Source of the DNA: Halomonas sp. JB37
Lineage (GTDB): Bacteria; Pseudomonadota; Gammaproteobacteria; Pseudomonadales; Halomonadaceae
Direction of reading: 5' to 3'
Assembly (NCBI RefSeq): GCF_002332255.1
Contig: NZ_NRGW01000001.1
Span: 1,116,001 to 1,180,000 of the forward strand
DNA: 64,000 nt
In this document: positions 18,592 to 27,355 of the stretch, one piece after another
How the letters are laid out: each line of letters starts with the position of its first letter
Numbering within the stretch: position 1 is the stretch's first letter
Notes under the pieces: model-generated
Seen by the model: the letters and a program-made list of their open reading frames with translations, nothing else
Told to the model about the DNA's origin: nothing
The model's database searches: none
Program-made: the position numbers and the translations under genes

Positions 18592-21500
18592 TACAGTCGT
18601 TTACCCGTATTCGCCTGGAGCAGCTGCGCCGTGAGGCCATCACCGCCAGTGCCGAAAGTGATCTACCCGAGCTGGCCCCCGGCCTGCGCTTTACACTCAC
18701 TGATCACGATACTGACAGCCTCAACCGTGATTGGCAGGCAATCAGTGTTACTCACCACGGCGAGCAGCCCCAGGCGCTGGAAGAAGACAGCATCAGTAGT
18801 AGCGAATCAGGGGGTATGACTCGCTACTTTAACTACGTCACATTGACGCCAGGCGACACTCCCTGGCGGGCCACTCCCAATCCCAAGCCCCGCGTGGATG
18901 GCCCTCAAGTAGCCTTTGTGGTCGGCCCCGAAGGCGAAGAGATTCACTGCGACGAGCATGGCCGGGTTAAGGTGCAGTTCCCCTGGGACCGCTACGCGGA
19001 ACCCAATGACACTGCGAGCTGCTGGGTGCGCGTTGCCCAAGGCTGGGCGGGCGGCGGCTACGGCAGTATCGCCATTCCGCGTATTGGCCACGAAGTGATT
19101 GTTTCTTTCCTGGACGATCAGCCGCTGGTCACCGGGCGTACCTATCACGCAGTCAACACCGCGCCGTACCCGCTGCCAGAGCACAAAACCCGCACGGTCA
19201 TCCGTACCCAGAGCCACAAGGCCGAAGGCTTCAACGAACTTCGTTTTGAAGATGAAGCGGGTGAAGAGCAGATTTGGCTGCATGCCCAGAAAGACCTGGA
19301 GCTGCTAACGCTTAATGACCGCACCGAAGAAATTCAAAACGACAGCCATCTGAAGGTGCATCGCAACCGGTTGACCGAGATTCACAACGACGATCACCTA
19401 ACGGTACGCAACGACCGCTTTACCCAGGTAAAAGGCGATGACCACCTTCAGGTGGATCAAACGCGCCATGAGCTTTATGGCGAAGCGCAGCTGTTGGAAG
19501 CCGGACAGGAAATCCATCATAAGGCCGGTACGCAGATTGTGTTAGAGGCCGGTGCGGAGATCACCCTCAAAGCGGGCGGCAGCTTTGTAAAACTCGACCC
19601 GAGCGGCGTCACCATTGTCGGTGCCCAGGTGAAAATCAACTCCGGCGGCAGCCCTGGGCGTGGCCAGGGGCAGGCGATTGTGCTGCCCAACTTGCCCGGA
19701 GAGGCCGAACCCGAAGAGAGCGAGGATGTCACTCTTGAACCTCATCAAACACCTCTGCTGAGCAGTGATATTGCCGCCGCCACACCGCTGGCCCTGAATG
19801 CTATCGACATTATCGATGGCCTGGCCGATGACTGTAGCGCTTGTGAGCCAGCGGTAGGCAGCCCGGTGAACCCGCTACTGGGTGCTAAACTGCTGCCCGC
19901 CGAGACCGATTTTGCGCTACCGGCACCGCGCCCCTTTGTATTTAGCCGTGGGTATCTTTCCAGCAATGGGCGGGTTGGGGTGCTGGGCCAGGGCTGGTCG
20001 CTACCCGGCGAAAGCCTTGCGATGACGCTGAGCGACGATGCTTGTATCGTCCATGATGCTCAGGGTCGAGCCATTACCTTTGGGCCACTCGAATCCGGGC
20101 AGGCGCGTTTCTCACCTACCGAACAGCTTTGGATACGCCGTGGGGGTTCGTCAGCGTCTCAAGACAACGCACAGAGTGACGATATCCGCTGGCAGGCGTT
20201 GGATGAGACGCTGCGTCAGAATCCTGACCGTATCGTGCTTAGCGATGCGGGCGGCCTTTACTACGTGTTTGCCCGCCCTGACGACGCTACCGCGCGCTGG
20301 GCGTTGACCGAAGAGCGCGACCGCAACGGCTATACCACCCAGTATCAATGGGAGGCTGATCTATTGGTGCGCGTTATCGACAGCGCCGAGCGCCATTATC
20401 AGTTCGTCTACGATGCCTTGCTGCCCAAGCAGGTCGATGATGCAGGCCAGCGCCTGACCGGCGTCAAGCTGGTTCAGGATCATGACGGCAGCGCTCAGAA
20501 TGACTGGTTAGTGCGCTACTCGTATAGTCCCGTAGGGGATTTGATTGCCGTGCGTCACCGCCACGGCGAGGTGGTGCGAGAGTTTGAGTGGCAGAATCAC
20601 ATGCTCATCGCCCATCGAGTGCCTGGCGGCATGGAGACCCACTACACCTGGGATCGCCACGCCCCGGATGGCCGCGTGGTCGGCCAGCAGGAAGCCGGCG
20701 GCCTGGCGCGATCTTATACTTATCACGTTGATCACACTCAGGTGGCCGACAGCCTGGGTCGGGAAGAGCTGTATCACTTTGTGGGCAGTGGCCCCGGCCA
20801 GCGCTGGACCGCTCACACCCGCGCTGACGGCTCACGCATTGAGTTCCGCTACGACCGCGCCGGACGCAAGGTGGCGACGGTTGATCCGCTGGGTCGCGAG
20901 ACGCTGATCGAACGCGATGAGAGTGGCCAGGTAATCGGTCAGACGACGCCCGGCGGCCAGCGCTGGACGCTAAAACGTGACGCTATGGGCGATACGGTCA
21001 GCGTGGAAGGGCCTGAGAGCCAGCGTTGGCAAATAACGCGCAACGAACGTGGCCAGCCGCTAGAAGTGACCGGGCCAGAAGGCACGACGGCGTTTGCTTA
21101 TGGCGATGAGCGTCTGCCCGACCGTCCCACCACGGTGACTGATGCAGTTGGCGCCACGCACCAGCGCGAGTGGAACGACCTGGGCCAGGTCACCGCCCAG
21201 ATCGACTGCTCCCAGCAGCGCACGGCGTATGAATACGACCGCCACGGCTACCTGGCCAGTGTCACCAATGCGCTGGGAGAAACCACCCGCACCCAGCACG
21301 ATGTGCGCGGCCAACGGCTGGCTACTCAACAGCCGGATGGCACCCACTGGCACCATCACTACGACCCCCAAGGGCGGCTGGTGGAGCTTGAAGGCCCGCA
21401 AGGCTTCCGCCAACAGTTCTTCTTTGATGACCACGGTCGCCCGGTGCAGCGCATCGAGGCCGATGGCAGCCAGCAGTTTACCGCCTATGACGACGTGGGC

Positions 21501-23585
21501 CGCCTGAACGAACTCACCCTGGGCAACGGCGCGGTCTACCGTTTTGCGTTTGATGATATGGATCGCCTGATCAGCGAGACCGGCCCCGACGGCCGCGAGC
21601 AGCAATACCGCTACGATGAGGCGGGCCAGTTGATTGAGCGAAGGGAGGTCAACCGCCAAGGCCCAGACGGTCAGCCGCTGGCCACGCGCTACGCGTATGA
21701 TGCCGCCGGCCGTCTTACCGCTCGCCATCTACCGGCCACCGAGCACGCCACGGCCAGCAGCGAACACTACCGTTGGGGTGCCAACGGTCAACTGGCCAGC
21801 GTGACCAACGACCATGGCGACGTCACGTTCCAGTACGACCACGCCCAGCGGCTGACCGGCGAACAGCAGCGCCATACCGGCATTGACGGCAACAGCGCCT
21901 GGCAGTGGCAGCAGCAACATACGCTCACCGCCAACGGTGCGCCCCAACAAAGCCAGCTTGGCGACCTGCCCGCGCTGAACTGGCACACCTACGGCAGCGG
22001 TCACCTGCACGGTTTGAGCGCACCTGACCTCAACCTTGAAATCGACCTGACGCCGGATGCCCTGCATCGCGAAACCCAGCGCCGCCTGAGCCTGGAAAGC
22101 GGCGATCAAACGCAGCCGCTGATTCTGGAGCGCGGCTATACTCACCTTGGCCAACTGGACCACCTCACCCTGCGCGGAGCGCAGCACGAGGGCGGCCAGC
22201 AGTACCAGTACGATGCCCTGGGTAGGATGAGTTTCCGCGCGCTGCAAGGCGATCAAACCAAGGTGATTGCCTATAGCTACGACGCCGCTGGCCGTTTGAC
22301 TGGCAGTCAGCACGGCGATAACGCCCATCGCTATCACGTAGACGCCGCCGGTAACCGCTTAGACGGCCAGCAGGCCCTCTCCAACAATCGCCTTGACCAA
22401 CTCAATGGCATTGGCTACCGCTACGACGGCGCGGGCAACTTGATCGAAAAACAAGACCCCAACGGCGAACGCTTAACGCTGGGCTACGACGGAGCCAACC
22501 GCTTAGTGCACCTCATCCACGCCAGCGAGTTAGGCTACACCCGCGACGCGACGTATCGATACGACGGCCTAGGAAGACGCATCAGCAAAACCGTGCGCGA
22601 TACCAACGGCATCACCGCCACCACCCACTACGGGTGGGACGGTGATCGTATTGTGCGGGAAGAAACGGATAACCAGCGCACCACAATAGTCTACGAACCG
22701 GGCAGCTTTGTGCCCATGCTGCGCATTGATGATACTCAGCAGGGTCAACACCTCAGCGCCTTCATCACCGATGCACTCGGTACGCCCATGCAACTGGTGG
22801 CGCCCAATGGGGAGACGAAATGGCAGGCCCAACCCGACGACTGGGCGGCGATTAAGAGCGAGCGCGGTGACACTACCCAGCCTATCCGGTTCCAAGGCCA
22901 ATGGCAGGACGAAGAGAGCGGGCTCTACTACAACCGCCACCGGTACTACGACCCGCAGCAGGGGCGGTATATTGGTCAGGATCCGATTGGTCTTAGAGGT
23001 GGCACGAACTTGTATGGCTATGTTGCTAATCCGACGGGGATGGTGGATCCATTAGGTTTAGAAGGGTTTTTCTCTCAAACTGGTACTTCCATCGCTAATT
23101 CTGCACGCAGGGGGTATGAAGCCTTCAACGAAGCAACAGGCCCATTTAGAGATAATGCTTGGGAGTATGTAAATACTGCTGCTAACTATGTAGGTGGAGC
23201 CGGACAGATTATGACCGGAGCCGCGTTCTGCTCTACAGTTGCAGGTTGTATGTTAGGTGGACCAATGATGGGCCTTGGAGTTAATAACGTACAAGAAGCT
23301 TATACTGGAGAAAATGGATATATACGCAGCGCCGCCATTGCTGCAGGGGGCGAACAAATGGGCAGTCTTGCTGTTGATACTGCTAATTTGGGAACTTCTG
23401 TAGGGGGGCTATCAAGAAAGGTCGTATCGCCTGATTCTTGGAAGTTATTCAGAAATATAAGATCTGATTACGTTAGAAAATACGAAACAATGTCTCGTGG
23501 AGGTCTAACTGTAGAAGGTATTGGAGGTGCAACAGGGATTGCGTCAGGGGTTGAAAATTATTTTGACAGTGTTGAAGGGCAATAA
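18570..23585 (+). CDS. VgrG-Rhs fusion toxin lacking the VgrG N-terminal region
   Basis: Open frame of 1671 codons. Residues about 10-370 equal VgrG residues 270 onward (OB fold and beta-helix). Then comes an Rhs shell of many YD repeats (about 430-1460), the Rhs core end [15 protein letters not shown] (about 1470) and [13 protein letters not shown] (about 1486-1498), and a ~175-residue toxin tip. The tip resembles DUF4225: [31 protein letters not shown] and [18 protein letters not shown]. The gp27-like base of VgrG is absent, so it cannot form a normal spike as written. The only upstream start is TTG 18570 with no clear ribosome site; the first in-frame ATG is near 18815. It may be silent, or be activated by recombination with vgrG. 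Tip DNA has lower GC than the shell, as usual for exchanged Rhs tips. Confidence 0.82.
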   Translation: MFQNAPLIQSFTRIRLEQLRREAITASAESDLPELAPGLRFTLTDHDTDSLNRDWQAISVTHHGEQPQALEEDSISSSESGGMTRYFNYVTLTPGDTPWRATPNPKPRVDGPQVAFVVGPEGEEIHCDEHGRVKVQFPWDRYAEPNDTASCWVRVAQGWAGGGYGSIAIPRIGHEVIVSFLDDQPLVTGRTYHAVNTAPYPLPEHKTRTVIRTQSHKAEGFNELRFEDEAGEEQIWLHAQKDLELLTLNDRTEEIQNDSHLKVHRNRLTEIHNDDHLTVRNDRFTQVKGDDHLQVDQTRHELYGEAQLLEAGQEIHHKAGTQIVLEAGAEITLKAGGSFVKLDPSGVTIVGAQVKINSGGSPGRGQGQAIVLPNLPGEAEPEESEDVTLEPHQTPLLSSDIAAATPLALNAIDIIDGLADDCSACEPAVGSPVNPLLGAKLLPAETDFALPAPRPFVFSRGYLSSNGRVGVLGQGWSLPGESLAMTLSDDACIVHDAQGRAITFGPLESGQARFSPTEQLWIRRGGSSASQDNAQSDDIRWQALDETLRQNPDRIVLSDAGGLYYVFARPDDATARWALTEERDRNGYTTQYQWEADLLVRVIDSAERHYQFVYDALLPKQVDDAGQRLTGVKLVQDHDGSAQNDWLVRYSYSPVGDLIAVRHRHGEVVREFEWQNHMLIAHRVPGGMETHYTWDRHAPDGRVVGQQEAGGLARSYTYHVDHTQVADSLGREELYHFVGSGPGQRWTAHTRADGSRIEFRYDRAGRKVATVDPLGRETLIERDESGQVIGQTTPGGQRWTLKRDAMGDTVSVEGPESQRWQITRNERGQPLEVTGPEGTTAFAYGDERLPDRPTTVTDAVGATHQREWNDLGQVTAQIDCSQQRTAYEYDRHGYLASVTNALGETTRTQHDVRGQRLATQQPDGTHWHHHYDPQGRLVELEGPQGFRQQFFFDDHGRPVQRIEADGSQQFTAYDDVGRLNELTLGNGAVYRFAFDDMDRLISETGPDGREQQYRYDEAGQLIERREVNRQGPDGQPLATRYAYDAAGRLTARHLPATEHATASSEHYRWGANGQLASVTNDHGDVTFQYDHAQRLTGEQQRHTGIDGNSAWQWQQQHTLTANGAPQQSQLGDLPALNWHTYGSGHLHGLSAPDLNLEIDLTPDALHRETQRRLSLESGDQTQPLILERGYTHLGQLDHLTLRGAQHEGGQQYQYDALGRMSFRALQGDQTKVIAYSYDAAGRLTGSQHGDNAHRYHVDAAGNRLDGQQALSNNRLDQLNGIGYRYDGAGNLIEKQDPNGERLTLGYDGANRLVHLIHASELGYTRDATYRYDGLGRRISKTVRDTNGITATTHYGWDGDRIVREETDNQRTTIVYEPGSFVPMLRIDDTQQGQHLSAFITDALGTPMQLVAPNGETKWQAQPDDWAAIKSERGDTTQPIRFQGQWQDEESGLYYNRHRYYDPQQGRYIGQDPIGLRGGTNLYGYVANPTGMVDPLGLEGFFSQTGTSIANSARRGYEAFNEATGPFRDNAWEYVNTAANYVGGAGQIMTGAAFCSTVAGCMLGGPMMGLGVNNVQEAYTGENGYIRSAAIAAGGEQMGSLAVDTANLGTSVGGLSRKVVSPDSWKLFRNIRSDYVRKYETMSRGGLTVEGIGGATGIASGVENYFDSVEGQ
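18599..19349 (+). repeat. Long direct repeat, copy 2 (start of the VgrG-Rhs frame)
   Basis: Partner of 11070-11829, same orientation, offset 7529 bases at its left end and 7520 at its right end because nine bases (three codons of the EGDP loop) are missing near 19113. After about 19349 the two sequences still align but diverge clearly, for example in the [16 protein letters not shown] repeats. Confidence 0.93.
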
Positions 23586-23587
23586 AA

Positions 23588-23872
23588 ATGATCACTTTAG
23601 TAATATTATCAACAATTCTTATTCTTGAAATACCGCTCTATGTATGGCTCAAGTCACTTGTCAAGCGTATTAGTCATGGCAAATTAACTTGGATAATGAT
23701 GCCTATCATCTTTCCTACTGGAATACCGGGATTGCTAGTGGAAAAAGAATATCTCGAAAAGACTTCTGTGACAGTACTTTTATCTATACTAATTCCCGTA
23801 ATTGCAGCTTGGATTTTCATGAGAGTTGATAAAGCGGCATTAAAATATAGAGATAGACACTTAATTAAGTAG
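23588..23872 (+). CDS. Small membrane protein, probable immunity to the Rhs/DUF4225 tip
   Basis: 94-residue protein with hydrophobic segments at about 2-22, 36-52 and 62-80, and a basic C terminus. It starts two bases after the Rhs stop, the standard place for an Rhs immunity gene. Base composition is markedly AT-rich compared with flanking genes, consistent with recent arrival along with the toxin tip. The family is not recognised. A membrane location would suit a toxin that acts on the inner membrane, but this is inference. Confidence 0.6.
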   Translation: MITLVILSTILILEIPLYVWLKSLVKRISHGKLTWIMMPIIFPTGIPGLLVEKEYLEKTSVTVLLSILIPVIAAWIFMRVDKAALKYRDRHLIK

Positions 23873-24030
23873 AAAATAAGCCTAGGAGCAGGAAACAGTC
23901 CTTTGACCGAGAGGCGTTGATCTAGCCTGATCTTAGTGCAATGTGCATTGGCGTTCGTTAGAGGTTCTCAGGCTAGGGTACCTTTGTTTATGAAAACTAA
24001 CAGTTATTCGACAGTTCTATTACCCCGATC

Positions 24031-24192
24031 TTACCCAGTAACAGTGTCCACGGTCGCTGGGTAAAGCTAGATATATTCCATAAAGCTATAAGAACTGCTA
24101 AATAAAGAATTTCCCGCGCTGTACTACTATCGTTAGGCTTGCAACTATTGTCTATGTCTATCAAAAGCGCCTGTTTTCTAACAGGCGCTTTT
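24031..24192 (+). promoter_or_regulatory. Hairpins in the yeeE upstream region (gap 23873-24213)
   Basis: The 341-base gap holds two inverted repeats. TTACCCAG (24031-24038) pairs with CTGGGTAA (24057-24064). A perfect 13-bp stem, AAAAGCGCCTGTT (24163-24175) with AACAGGCGCTTTT (24180-24192) and loop TTCT, ends nine bases before the ribosome site AAAAGG of yeeE. No T-run follows the second hairpin on the + strand, so it may be a leader control element rather than a simple terminator. No clear promoter was identified. Confidence 0.5.
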
Positions 24193-24213
24193 GGTGCTGC
24201 AAAAGGTGAATGT

Positions 24214-25425
24214 ATGTCTACAACGACTGTTGCTGCGCCTCAGAGCTATCGTGTGCCGCTGATCGCCACGGCGGCGATTGTTTTAGGCGCGTTGCTGGTG
24301 GGGATGGTGTTTGAAGCCAATACCGGGCTGCTGATGATTGTCGGCGGCCTGCTGGGGATGGTGCTTTACCATGCGGCGTTTGGCTTTACGTCCGCATGGC
24401 GTGTGTTTATTACCGAGCGACGAGGGCGTGGCCTGCGCGCGCAGATGGTGATGCTGGCGATTGCCGTGGTGCTGTTTTTCCCGGCTCTTGGCGCGGGCAC
24501 GTTGTTTGGTACACCGGTGACTGGGTTTGTCTCGCCGATTGGTATTTCGGTGCTGGTTGGGGCATTTATTTTCGGCGTTGGCATGCAGCTGGGCGGCGGC
24601 TGTGCCTCTGGCACGCTGTTTACAGCGGGCGGCGGTAATGCGCGCATGTTGATCACCCTGGTTTTCTTTATTGTTGGTTCGGTGATTGGCTCGGCGCATT
24701 TTGCCTGGTGGCAGAGCTTACCCGCCTTTCAGCCAGTGTCGCTGGTTAACGTTGCCGGAGTAAGCGGCGGAATAGCGGTTAGCCTGGTGCTATTTGCGGC
24801 TATCGCTGCCTTTACCTGGGTGATGGAGAAACGTCGCCATGGACAGCTTGAGCAGGCGCCTGTCGTGAATAAGTATGGCTATTCGCGTTGGTTAACAGGC
24901 CCGTGGCCGCTGGTAGCGGGTGCGGTGGCACTGGCGCTGTTAAATTTTGCCACCCTGGCACTGGCAGGCCGCCCTTGGGGCATTACCTCTGCGTTCGCGC
25001 TGTGGGGTGCCAAGGCCTATGGGCTGGTAGGCGGTGATGTCAGCCAGTGGGGATATTGGCAGGCGCCTGGCAATGCAGCGGCCTTGGAAACCAGTGTGTG
25101 GAACGACATTACCACGGTAATGAACGTCGGTATTATGCTTGGCGCGCTGGCGGCCTCAAGCTTGGCTGGCCGCTTTGCGCCTAATTTCAAAATTCCGTTG
25201 AGGTCCGTATTAGCCGCGATTATCGGCGGCCTTATGCTTGGCTATGGCGCGCGCTTGGCGTATGGCTGCAATATTGGCGCATATTTCAGCGGTATTGCCT
25301 CGGGCAGCCTGCACGGCTGGGTGTGGCTGGTGGCGGCATTTGCGGGAAATATGGTGGGCGTAAAGCTGCGTCCGTTCTTTTTTGCAGGTATAGAAGGGCG
25401 CCAAGCCGCGGCCAAAAGCTGCTAA
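24214..25425 (+). CDS. yeeE: YeeE/YedE family transporter (thiosulfate/sulfur uptake, TsuA-like)
   Basis: 403-residue integral membrane protein of the YeeE/YedE (DUF395) family, related to the thiosulfate channel TsuA. About ten membrane segments are visible. Conserved Cys motifs occur in both halves: GGGCASGTLFTAGGGN (about 130-145) and YGCNIGAYFSGIASG (about 350). These Cys residues are known to bind and pass thiosulfate in the family. ATG 24214 is chosen for the AAAAGG site upstream; an in-frame start at 24139 would place the leader hairpin inside the coding sequence. No TusA/YeeD gene is adjacent, so it acts alone or with a distant partner. Confidence 0.88.
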   Translation: MSTTTVAAPQSYRVPLIATAAIVLGALLVGMVFEANTGLLMIVGGLLGMVLYHAAFGFTSAWRVFITERRGRGLRAQMVMLAIAVVLFFPALGAGTLFGTPVTGFVSPIGISVLVGAFIFGVGMQLGGGCASGTLFTAGGGNARMLITLVFFIVGSVIGSAHFAWWQSLPAFQPVSLVNVAGVSGGIAVSLVLFAAIAAFTWVMEKRRHGQLEQAPVVNKYGYSRWLTGPWPLVAGAVALALLNFATLALAGRPWGITSAFALWGAKAYGLVGGDVSQWGYWQAPGNAAALETSVWNDITTVMNVGIMLGALAASSLAGRFAPNFKIPLRSVLAAIIGGLMLGYGARLAYGCNIGAYFSGIASGSLHGWVWLVAAFAGNMVGVKLRPFFFAGIEGRQAAAKSC

Positions 25426-25457
25426 TCAAGATTTGCTTTAACGTGTCATTGTGTTCG

Positions 25458-25488
25458 ATGCCTCGGCCGTTGGTCGGGGCATTTTTTT
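25458..25488 (+). terminator. Rho-independent terminator of yeeE
   Basis: An 11-bp stem ATGCCTCGGCC / GGTCGGGGCAT with loop GTT (two G-T pairs) is followed by seven T. Confidence 0.85.
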
Positions 25489-25606
25489 ACGCTTAACGCG
25501 GGTCTCTTCTACCTTTGTATCAGGAGCATGTTACATTAAGCCCAAACGCCGCAAACGCCCGATGTTGCTGCATTGCAGCAGTGATAGACATTAAAAGAGA
25601 GTGCTT

Positions 25607-27286
25607 ATGACTACCCAGAGTAAACGCCCCTTATACCTTCCTTACGCCGGTCCTTCTTTGCTCGAAATGCCGCTATTGAACAAAGGCAGTGCGTTTACTC
25701 AACAGGAGCGCTTGGCGTTTAACCTGATTGGTTTGCTACCTCAGAAAGTAGAAACCATTGATGATCAGTTAGCGCGCGTCTATCGCCAGTACCAGCAGTG
25801 CCATAGTGATCTTGAGAAGCACATTCATCTGCGCGCCATTCAAGACGATAACGAGACGCTCTATTTCCGCCTGGTTTCCCAGCACCTTGAAGAGATGCTG
25901 CCGATTATCTATACCCCGACGGTGGGGCAGGCGTGTCAGGAATTCTCTAATATTTATCGTAATCACCGCGGCCTGTTTATTAGCTACCCTGATCGCGAAC
26001 ATATGGATGACATCCTGCGCAGCGCGACCAAGGATAACGTTAAAGTTATCGTCGTCACGGACGGTGAGCGGATTCTAGGCCTGGGCGACCAGGGAATCGG
26101 TGGAATGGGCATCCCGATTGGTAAACTGGCGCTGTATACCGCCTGTGGCGGCATCAGCCCCGCCTATACACTGCCGATCATGATTGATGTGGGCACCAAC
26201 AACAAAGCACTGTTGGATGACCCTATGTACATGGGGTGGCGCCACGAGCGGGTAGGGCAAGAAGAATATGACGCGTTTATGGCAGAGTTTATTGCCGCCG
26301 TGAAGCGCCGTTGGCCTAATGTGTTGTTACAGTTTGAAGACTTTGCTCAGGCCAATGCCGTTCCGCTTTTAGAGCGCTATCGCGATGAGCTGTGCTGTTT
26401 CAATGATGACGTTCAAGGCACTGCTTCGGTTGTAGTCGGCACCTTAATGGCCGCCTGCCAGGCCCGTGAAGAAACCATTGCTCAGCAGCGAGTGGTGTTT
26501 GTGGGCGGTGGTTCAGCGGGTTGCGGTATTGCTGAGCAGGTCGTTGTCGCGATGGAAGCCGAAGGCTTGACCGAAAGCGAAGCGCGGGCGCGTATTTATA
26601 TTGTTGATCGCGATGGCCTGATGACCAACGACCAAGCCTGGCAGCGGGATTTTCAGCGCCGCTTAGCCCATGACGCTACGTTAGTGGCGCATTGGAATGG
26701 TCAAGGTTTGGAAGAGACCATTGCACAAATCAAACCAACCGTATTGATTGGCGTATGCGGCCAACGCGGTATTTTCACCGAGCAGGTTGTACGCACGATG
26801 CACGCGGGCTGCGAGCACCCGGTGATCATGCCGCTGTCGAACCCCACTTCGCAGGCTGAAGCCGTGCCGGAAGATGTCATCCGCTGGACTGATGGGCAGG
26901 CGCTAGTCGCTACCGGTAGCCCTTTCGCGCCGGTTGTTTATAACGGCCGTACCTATGCCATTGCCCAGTGCAACAATGCCTATATCTTCCCAGGTATTGG
27001 GCTGGGCGTTATTGCTGCGAGTGCCACTCGCATCACGGATGAGATGCTGATGAGCGCTTCGCGGGCACTGGCTCGCGAAGCGCCGCTGGTGAAAGATGGC
27101 AAGGGTGCGCTGTTACCGCCGCTGTCGCGCATTCGTGAGATCAGTAAGTCGATTGCCTTTGAGGTGGCTGCGCAGGCCCAGCAAAACGGCGTGGCGTTGC
27201 AAACCAGTGGAACTACGCTGCGTGAGCTAATTGACAAAGCGTCCTGGTCGCCGGATTACCGTACTTACCGTCGCCGCGCTTTCTAA
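25607..27286 (+). CDS. maeA: NAD-dependent malic enzyme
   Basis: 559-residue malic enzyme (oxidative decarboxylation of malate to pyruvate and CO2, cytoplasmic). It is of the large SfcA/MaeA type: [17 protein letters not shown] and the catalytic/metal-binding [10 protein letters not shown] (about 245), [10 protein letters not shown] (about 265), and the nucleotide-binding [15 protein letters not shown] (about 299). Length fits E. coli MaeA (565). The start is ATG 25607 after AAGAGAG; a GTG two codons upstream is possible. It is monocistronic, with a terminator on each side. Confidence 0.95.
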   Translation: MTTQSKRPLYLPYAGPSLLEMPLLNKGSAFTQQERLAFNLIGLLPQKVETIDDQLARVYRQYQQCHSDLEKHIHLRAIQDDNETLYFRLVSQHLEEMLPIIYTPTVGQACQEFSNIYRNHRGLFISYPDREHMDDILRSATKDNVKVIVVTDGERILGLGDQGIGGMGIPIGKLALYTACGGISPAYTLPIMIDVGTNNKALLDDPMYMGWRHERVGQEEYDAFMAEFIAAVKRRWPNVLLQFEDFAQANAVPLLERYRDELCCFNDDVQGTASVVVGTLMAACQAREETIAQQRVVFVGGGSAGCGIAEQVVVAMEAEGLTESEARARIYIVDRDGLMTNDQAWQRDFQRRLAHDATLVAHWNGQGLEETIAQIKPTVLIGVCGQRGIFTEQVVRTMHAGCEHPVIMPLSNPTSQAEAVPEDVIRWTDGQALVATGSPFAPVVYNGRTYAIAQCNNAYIFPGIGLGVIAASATRITDEMLMSASRALAREAPLVKDGKGALLPPLSRIREISKSIAFEVAAQAQQNGVALQTSGTTLRELIDKASWSPDYRTYRRRAF

Positions 27287-27301
27287 ACGCAGGTTGAAAG
27301 C

Positions 27302-27330
27302 AAAAAAAAAGCCCCCACCGAGGTGGGGGC
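27302..27330 (-). terminator. Terminator of acnA (minus strand)
   Basis: Read on the minus strand: GCCCCCAC, loop, GTGGGGGC, then nine T (an A-run at 27302-27310 on the plus strand). It lies 26 bases beyond the acnA stop and also faces the end of maeA, for which it would be a hairpin without a T-run. Confidence 0.88.
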
Positions 27331-27355
27331 ATGCAAGCATTGGTAGGTTTTACCT

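Noticed and set aside
11070..19349. Insertion sequence or transposon as source of the long repeat
   Set aside because: No transposase or terminal inverted repeats; the repeated DNA is vgrG coding sequence itself.
21060..22337. Long open frames on the minus strand inside the Rhs shell
   Set aside because: They are shadows of the high-GC Rhs repeats; no ribosome sites and no recognisable protein.
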